In this document: positions 31,382-34,912 of the stretch, piece after piece
Numbering within the stretch: the first letter of the stretch is position 1
How the letters are laid out: each line of letters opens with the position of its first letter
NCBI GenBank assembly: GCA_964494845.1
Contig: CAZBSC010000005.1
Coordinates: forward strand, 1 to 34,912
Reading direction: 5' to 3'
Length of the DNA: 34,912 bases
Origin: CAYRSA01 sp964494845
GTDB lineage: Bacteria; Patescibacteriota; Saccharimonadia; Saccharimonadales; JAGQNJ01
The notes under the pieces: generated by a model
What the model saw: only the letters and a program-made list of their open reading frames with translations
Databases searched by the model: none
Told to the model about the DNA's origin: nothing
Program-made: the position numbers and the translations under genes

Positions 31382-32275
31382 ATGTTGAAATTTGTAACAA
31401 GACTAGCTCCAAAGAAGAATATTATTTTTGTTTATGCTAAAAGGTTTCAGTTTGCAGGGTCTACAGTCATGAGGGGACAACAGCTGTACGAGTTAGCAAA
31501 ATCCACATTTCCAAACTACAAAATCGCATATGCGCCTAGTGACACCCGGTTTAAAAATTCTACACTTTTTTTGAGCAAAGGAGTTATCAATACTGCCAGT
31601 CCCGGTCAACTAGAACAGTTAAAAAAAGATGGCAATAAACTAATATTTGATATTGTGGACGGCGTATTGCCGGATTATACAAAAGACTTCGTTGATACCA
31701 TAGTAGCCGCTTCACAGTCTGCGTATTTAGCATACAAGAGAGATTATCCTAGCATTAGAGTTATAAAAGTAGACCATCACGTTGATCCAAGAATCCGAAG
31801 ATTAAAACCACAAAAAATAAACAATATAAAAATCGGGTATTTTGGTGAACCAACAAATACTATAATTTCTCCAAAAATCAGTAAATATGTGGATTTTGTT
31901 CATATAGATACTTCAAAACAAGAAGATGATTGGTTAAAAAAACTACCCAAATATAATATGCATTACGCAATTCGAGCAGAGACGCCAGCGGGTCGACACA
32001 AACCGTTTTTGAAGGGATTTACTGCTGCATATTGTGATAGCAACATAATTATACAAAGGTCAAATGCCGAGGCAGTTTATTGGCTAGGAGACGATTACCC
32101 ATATTTAATTGATGATCCAGTTAATGAGTCAAACATAATCGAGCATATTCTCTATGCCATGAAAAGCTATAATTCTGCAGAATGGCACCGGGGGCTGGAA
32201 GCGATGGCTGGGTTAAAAAATAACGTTTCTGATATAACCATTTCCGAGCAGCTAAGAGAGCTTTTCTCTCAATAA
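31382..32275 (+). CDS. Unrecognised protein, glycosyltransferase-like by context
   Basis: 297 residues, soluble, no signal peptide. I do not recognise a family. The pattern of alternating strands and helices (KNIIFVYAKRFQFAGSTVMRGQQLYELAKS, then KLIFDIVDGVLPD, TIVAASQSAYLAYKRDY, VIKVDHHVDPRIR, IKIGYFGEPTNT, HYAIR and a closing VYWLGDDYPYLIDDP) is what a GT-B fold with a C-terminal EX7E-free donor half looks like, and the HH pair in VDHHVDPR is striking. Base use is more AT-rich than the secretion locus, suggesting a different history. Its end overlaps the convergent TPR gene by 24 bp. Confidence 0.7.
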   Translation: MLKFVTRLAPKKNIIFVYAKRFQFAGSTVMRGQQLYELAKSTFPNYKIAYAPSDTRFKNSTLFLSKGVINTASPGQLEQLKKDGNKLIFDIVDGVLPDYTKDFVDTIVAASQSAYLAYKRDYPSIRVIKVDHHVDPRIRRLKPQKINNIKIGYFGEPTNTIISPKISKYVDFVHIDTSKQEDDWLKKLPKYNMHYAIRAETPAGRHKPFLKGFTAAYCDSNIIIQRSNAEAVYWLGDDYPYLIDDPVNESNIIEHILYAMKSYNSAEWHRGLEAMAGLKNNVSDITISEQLRELFSQ

Positions 32276-33967
32276 ATTATAAAGTTTGTCGAGCGTAACG
32301 CTATCCGTCTTGTGGGGGCGCAGAACAAACCCGGGCATATTGCGCATGTTGTAGGGTCTATCAACGATGTGATGCCACTCGGTGTCATTCTTGTAAAGTG
32401 AATACCCAAAACTAATCTGATCTCGCTTACCCCGATTAAGAATTTCGGTCCACCATGTTTCAAGAACCGGGCCTAGCTTTTTTGATTTTCGGTTGAACAT
32501 CAAAATGCCATTTTCCGCCAATATTTTTCCATCGAATCCATCGTTAGTGTAGTCTTCGACTTGTTTTGTGAGTATGTCAGGATTCTCTTTATTTAGGTCT
32601 ATGCAGGCTTCGGCTTCGTCCTGGATAGACGTCCGTATTTGGTGTGGCGTACTTCCAATGGCTAAGCCAGATTTCTGGAATCTTTCTATTAGCGGGTAAA
32701 TATCGTCCGTTATCATGAAACTAGTATCCACCCAGACTACAATGTCATATTGTTTCAACAGAACATGAGGATGGGTTTTAACGTACCTAATTGACCTAGC
32801 GCCATCAAGGTCTGGGTAGGGCAAAGGACGAATATGGTATACGCCAAAGCCCTCGGCATTATCGTCATCAGTGTAGGCTATATAGTCGATCCTATCATCG
32901 ATAAATGCAGGGATTTTTAACACATCGTAACCCTTTGAATAAGCCGTAACTATAGCAATTTTCCTTGGTTTTTTACTGGACCTGTATTTTTTAATGCCGC
33001 TTACATATTTATCAATTTTTAATATTCTATCTAGCACACTAGAATTGAAACTAATCGATAGTTTTACCCAGTCGTCGACCCACTTGGCATCCCCGAATTG
33101 CTGCTGAAGGAGTTTCCACCTTTTGAAGGCTTCTTGCCAATCATTTTTGTCGGTGGGGATATCAGCCCACTCGACTCGTATTCTGATGTCTGGTGATTGT
33201 CTTAGGGCCTTTGTTGCTAACTCGTCGGCTTTATCGGTATTATTAAGTTTTCTTTGTATTTTTATTTGGTCAATCCAATATTGAGCATCAAAATTCTCAT
33301 TAGATTTACATGCTCTGTTAATCCTATCTTCGGCTTTTTCCCAGTTGTCCTGAGCCATAGATATCTCGGCATTTAAAAATAATAGGTCACTATCACCAGG
33401 GAATGACTTGATTAGGTCATTAGCTAGGGCTTGAGCTTGATTATAGTCTTGGCTGTTTATGTAAGCAGTCAAGAGCCGTTTGCTCGGGGTCAATTGTGAT
33501 TTATCAGCTGGACCTTCATTAATAATATTATTCCATAACACTATCGCCTGCGCCCATTTTTTCTGCCCCATGGCGATATCTGCTAGTTCGATTTCTAAAT
33601 CCATGTTTTGGGGATAAAGTTTTAGCGCCCTGTTGGTGACTTTGGTCGCTCTACTGAATCTGCCCATATTTCTATGGAGGGTGCTCAATCTTATCCAGAT
33701 CGCAACAGGCGTAAAAGTAGAGAATTCTTTTACAATCGAATCAAATCGATTTATGGATTCTTCCCAATTTTTTTTGGATGCTGCAGATTCTGCCCAGATG
33801 ATTTTTCTTGCCAGTCGACCGCCCATTATATCGTTCCAGAATTTATCCGAACTTTCGATAGCGATGCTGTCGTCTTCTTTTGGTTTGTGAATAGCGAACA
33901 ATCTTGAAATTTTTTGATTTGCTTTGTCTTTAAAATCTTTATGAAGGCCACTCATTATTTTGCTCAT
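32252..33967 (-). CDS. TPR repeats fused to a DUF616/TOD1-like glycosyltransferase domain
   Basis: 571 residues. Residues about 45-310 are helical repeats of TPR type (WEESINRFDSIVKEF, ATKVTNRALKLYPQNMDLEIELADIAM, KWAQAIVLWNNIINE, and so on). From about 335 (RKIAIVTAYSKGYDVLKIP) a DUF616-like domain follows: DDRIDYIAYTDDD, YVKTHPHVLLKQYDIVVWVDTSFMI with a DxS-type metal site, and NGILMFNRKSKKL. That family includes plant TOD1-like putative glycosyltransferases and bacterial surface-glycan proteins. A second ATG at 33955 is possible. The TPR part may bind partners in the glycan machinery. Function is inferred. Confidence 0.8.
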   Translation of the reverse strand: MSKIMSGLHKDFKDKANQKISRLFAIHKPKEDDSIAIESSDKFWNDIMGGRLARKIIWAESAASKKNWEESINRFDSIVKEFSTFTPVAIWIRLSTLHRNMGRFSRATKVTNRALKLYPQNMDLEIELADIAMGQKKWAQAIVLWNNIINEGPADKSQLTPSKRLLTAYINSQDYNQAQALANDLIKSFPGDSDLLFLNAEISMAQDNWEKAEDRINRACKSNENFDAQYWIDQIKIQRKLNNTDKADELATKALRQSPDIRIRVEWADIPTDKNDWQEAFKRWKLLQQQFGDAKWVDDWVKLSISFNSSVLDRILKIDKYVSGIKKYRSSKKPRKIAIVTAYSKGYDVLKIPAFIDDRIDYIAYTDDDNAEGFGVYHIRPLPYPDLDGARSIRYVKTHPHVLLKQYDIVVWVDTSFMITDDIYPLIERFQKSGLAIGSTPHQIRTSIQDEAEACIDLNKENPDILTKQVEDYTNDGFDGKILAENGILMFNRKSKKLGPVLETWWTEILNRGKRDQISFGYSLYKNDTEWHHIVDRPYNMRNMPGFVLRPHKTDSVTLDKLYNLLREKLS

Positions 33968-33982
33968 TAATTACCGAGATTA

Positions 33983-33991
33983 ATCATAACA
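33983..33991 (-). promoter_or_regulatory. Extended -10 upstream of the TPR-DUF616 gene
   Basis: Minus strand TG-T-TATGAT, 15 bp before the ATG at 33967; the leader would be about eight bases. Confidence 0.4.
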
Positions 33992-34070
33992 GAATAAACT
34001 AATCAGCATCAGTTTCGTATCAAAGGTATTTCTATATATGCACTTCGTGCACTATAATAGCTATACTTAT

Positions 34071-34880
34071 ATGATAAACATAAAACGTGTTTTTTCGAAA
34101 AAAAATCGGGTACTACTCGCAGAACTGGTTAGAACCGATTTTAAGTTGCGGTATCAAGGATCTGCGTTAGGTTACGCCTGGTCTCTTTTACGCCCCTTGT
34201 TCCTTTTTTGTATCCTGTATATCGTGTTTGTAAAATTTTTGAAGTTTGGCGGCGATATTCCTCACTATCCAGTTTACCTTCTTCTTGGCATTGTTATGTG
34301 GAACTTTTTTGACGAGATTACTAGCCAAAGTCTTGCGTCGATTGTCGGCAGGGGCGATTTAATAAGGAAAATAAATATTCCCAGGTGGATAATAGTTATA
34401 TCTAGTAGCCTGTCGTCACTTATTAACTTGGGTCTGAATTTGGTTGTTGTAGGGGTATTTATGGCCATCAACATGGTTCCGTTGCAGGCAACAGCAATTC
34501 TGTTGCCATTGAGTTTATTAGAACTATACATATTTGCATTAGGTCTTTCTCTTTTTCTGTCAGCTGCCTTTGTAAAGTATCGAGACATTAGCTATATATG
34601 GGAAGTATTAATGCGGGCGGGCTTCTATTTAACACCGATAATCTACACCATGGCCCGGATTCACAATGTCACCATGCAAAAACTAATAATGCTAAATCCT
34701 GTGGCGCAGAGCATACAAAATGCTCGTTATAGTTTGGTCACGCACAAGACCATTACAACCTATAGCGTTTTTGATGGAGGGCCGTATATGTACATACCGC
34801 TATTGATCGTAGTAATTACGCTGATATTCGGGGTTTTATATTTCAAAAGAGAATCAAAATATTTTGCGGAGAACATCTAG
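34071..34880 (+). CDS. ABC-2 type polysaccharide export permease (Wzm-like)
   Basis: 269 residues. The membrane half of an ABC exporter that moves finished polysaccharide or polyol-phosphate chains across the membrane. FSKKNRVLLAELVRTDFKLRYQGSALGYAWSLLRPL is the conserved amphipathic start; six helices follow, with the family's YVVxxLLxGxxxWNFF-like segment (PVYLLLGIVMWNFFDEI), IRKINIPRWIIVISS, and the closing NPVAQSIQNARYSL. The start at 34071 (MINIKRVFSKK) is preferred over the in-frame ATG at 34038 because homologues begin here and a TATAAT at 34053-34058 lies between. Its stop is followed at once by the next ATG. Confidence 0.93.
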   Translation: MINIKRVFSKKNRVLLAELVRTDFKLRYQGSALGYAWSLLRPLFLFCILYIVFVKFLKFGGDIPHYPVYLLLGIVMWNFFDEITSQSLASIVGRGDLIRKINIPRWIIVISSSLSSLINLGLNLVVVGVFMAINMVPLQATAILLPLSLLELYIFALGLSLFLSAAFVKYRDISYIWEVLMRAGFYLTPIIYTMARIHNVTMQKLIMLNPVAQSIQNARYSLVTHKTITTYSVFDGGPYMYIPLLIVVITLIFGVLYFKRESKYFAENI

Positions 34881-34912
34881 ATGGATAAAGATGTTTTAGT
34901 AAAAGTAGATGG
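34881..34912 (+). CDS. Start of the partner ABC ATPase (partial, Wzt-like)
   Basis: ATG immediately follows the permease stop; ten full codons (MDKDVLVKVD) are visible before the window ends. VKVDG is how the first strand of Wzt/TagH-type ATPases begins, and these genes normally follow their permease. The call rests on position and a few residues. Confidence 0.6.
   Translation, partial: MDKDVLVKVD

Overview
The window is the replication-origin neighbourhood of a small-genomed bacterium, most likely a member of the Candidate Phyla Radiation (Patescibacteria), with Candidatus Saccharibacteria (TM7) the best guess. Reasons: the rpmH-rnpA-yidC-jag block lies opposite dnaA-dnaN-recF around a DnaA-box spacer; a tandem family of small two-helix type IV secretion pilin-like proteins sits next to PrgI- and VirB4-type genes; a monoderm-style wall-hydrolase set is present; purF stands without other purine genes. 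TGA is used as a stop (for example in the ATGA overlap at 9722-9725), which argues against the recoded SR1/Gracilibacteria code. The taxonomic call is inference; there is no rRNA in the window.

Layout. (1) 1-3790, mixed small genes: a hypothetical with an HxD...H...R pattern, a tiny membrane protein, a prepilin-like protein, an ArsR-type regulator with a YCII-like protein under a clear palindromic operator, a short-chain dehydrogenase lacking its catalytic Lys, and tRNA-Arg(GCG). (2) 3791-6910: purF, tRNA-Ser(CGA), a 173-nt structured segment ending in a second copy of the tRNA 3' end, comF, and an Hsp20 chaperone divergent from comF. (3) 7088-22578: a large type IV secretion-like locus. A leftward operon (10285 to 7088) encodes one membrane-anchored protein and six paralogous pilin-like proteins. 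A divergent rightward operon (10475 to 22578) encodes a VirB6/TrbL-like polytopic protein, a PrgI-family protein, a TraC-like protein, the VirB4 ATPase, a giant membrane protein ending in a VanY-type peptidase, a lysozyme-like plus CHAP wall hydrolase, and an Ig-like membrane protein. No relaxase, VirD4 coupling ATPase or VirB11 is in the window, so the apparatus may serve secretion, attachment or DNA uptake rather than self-transfer. (4) 22588-28528: recF, dnaN, dnaA (leftward), the oriC candidate, then rpmH, rnpA, yidC and jag/khpB (rightward). (5) 28530-34912, surface polysaccharide genes: two glycosyltransferases interrupted by an assembly gap, a sugar-nucleotide epimerase, an unrecognised glycosyltransferase-like protein, a TPR plus DUF616-like protein, and an ABC-2 polysaccharide exporter permease followed by the first codons of its probable ATPase.

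Three runs of exactly 100 N are scaffold placeholders. The one at 21223-21322 is false: the same 55 bp lie on both sides, and collapsing them restores a single intact wall-hydrolase gene. The other two (in yidC and between the two glycosyltransferases) hide real sequence.

Expression signals are unusually readable. Several genes have a -10 hexamer ending only 6-7 nt before the ATG, so their mRNAs are predicted to be leaderless, and extended -10 (TGn) promoters recur. The most interesting items are the structured RNA-like segment behind tRNA-Ser, the six-pilin secretion locus with two dedicated wall hydrolases, the leaderless promoters, and comF apparently starting on ATC behind a perfect AGGAGG.
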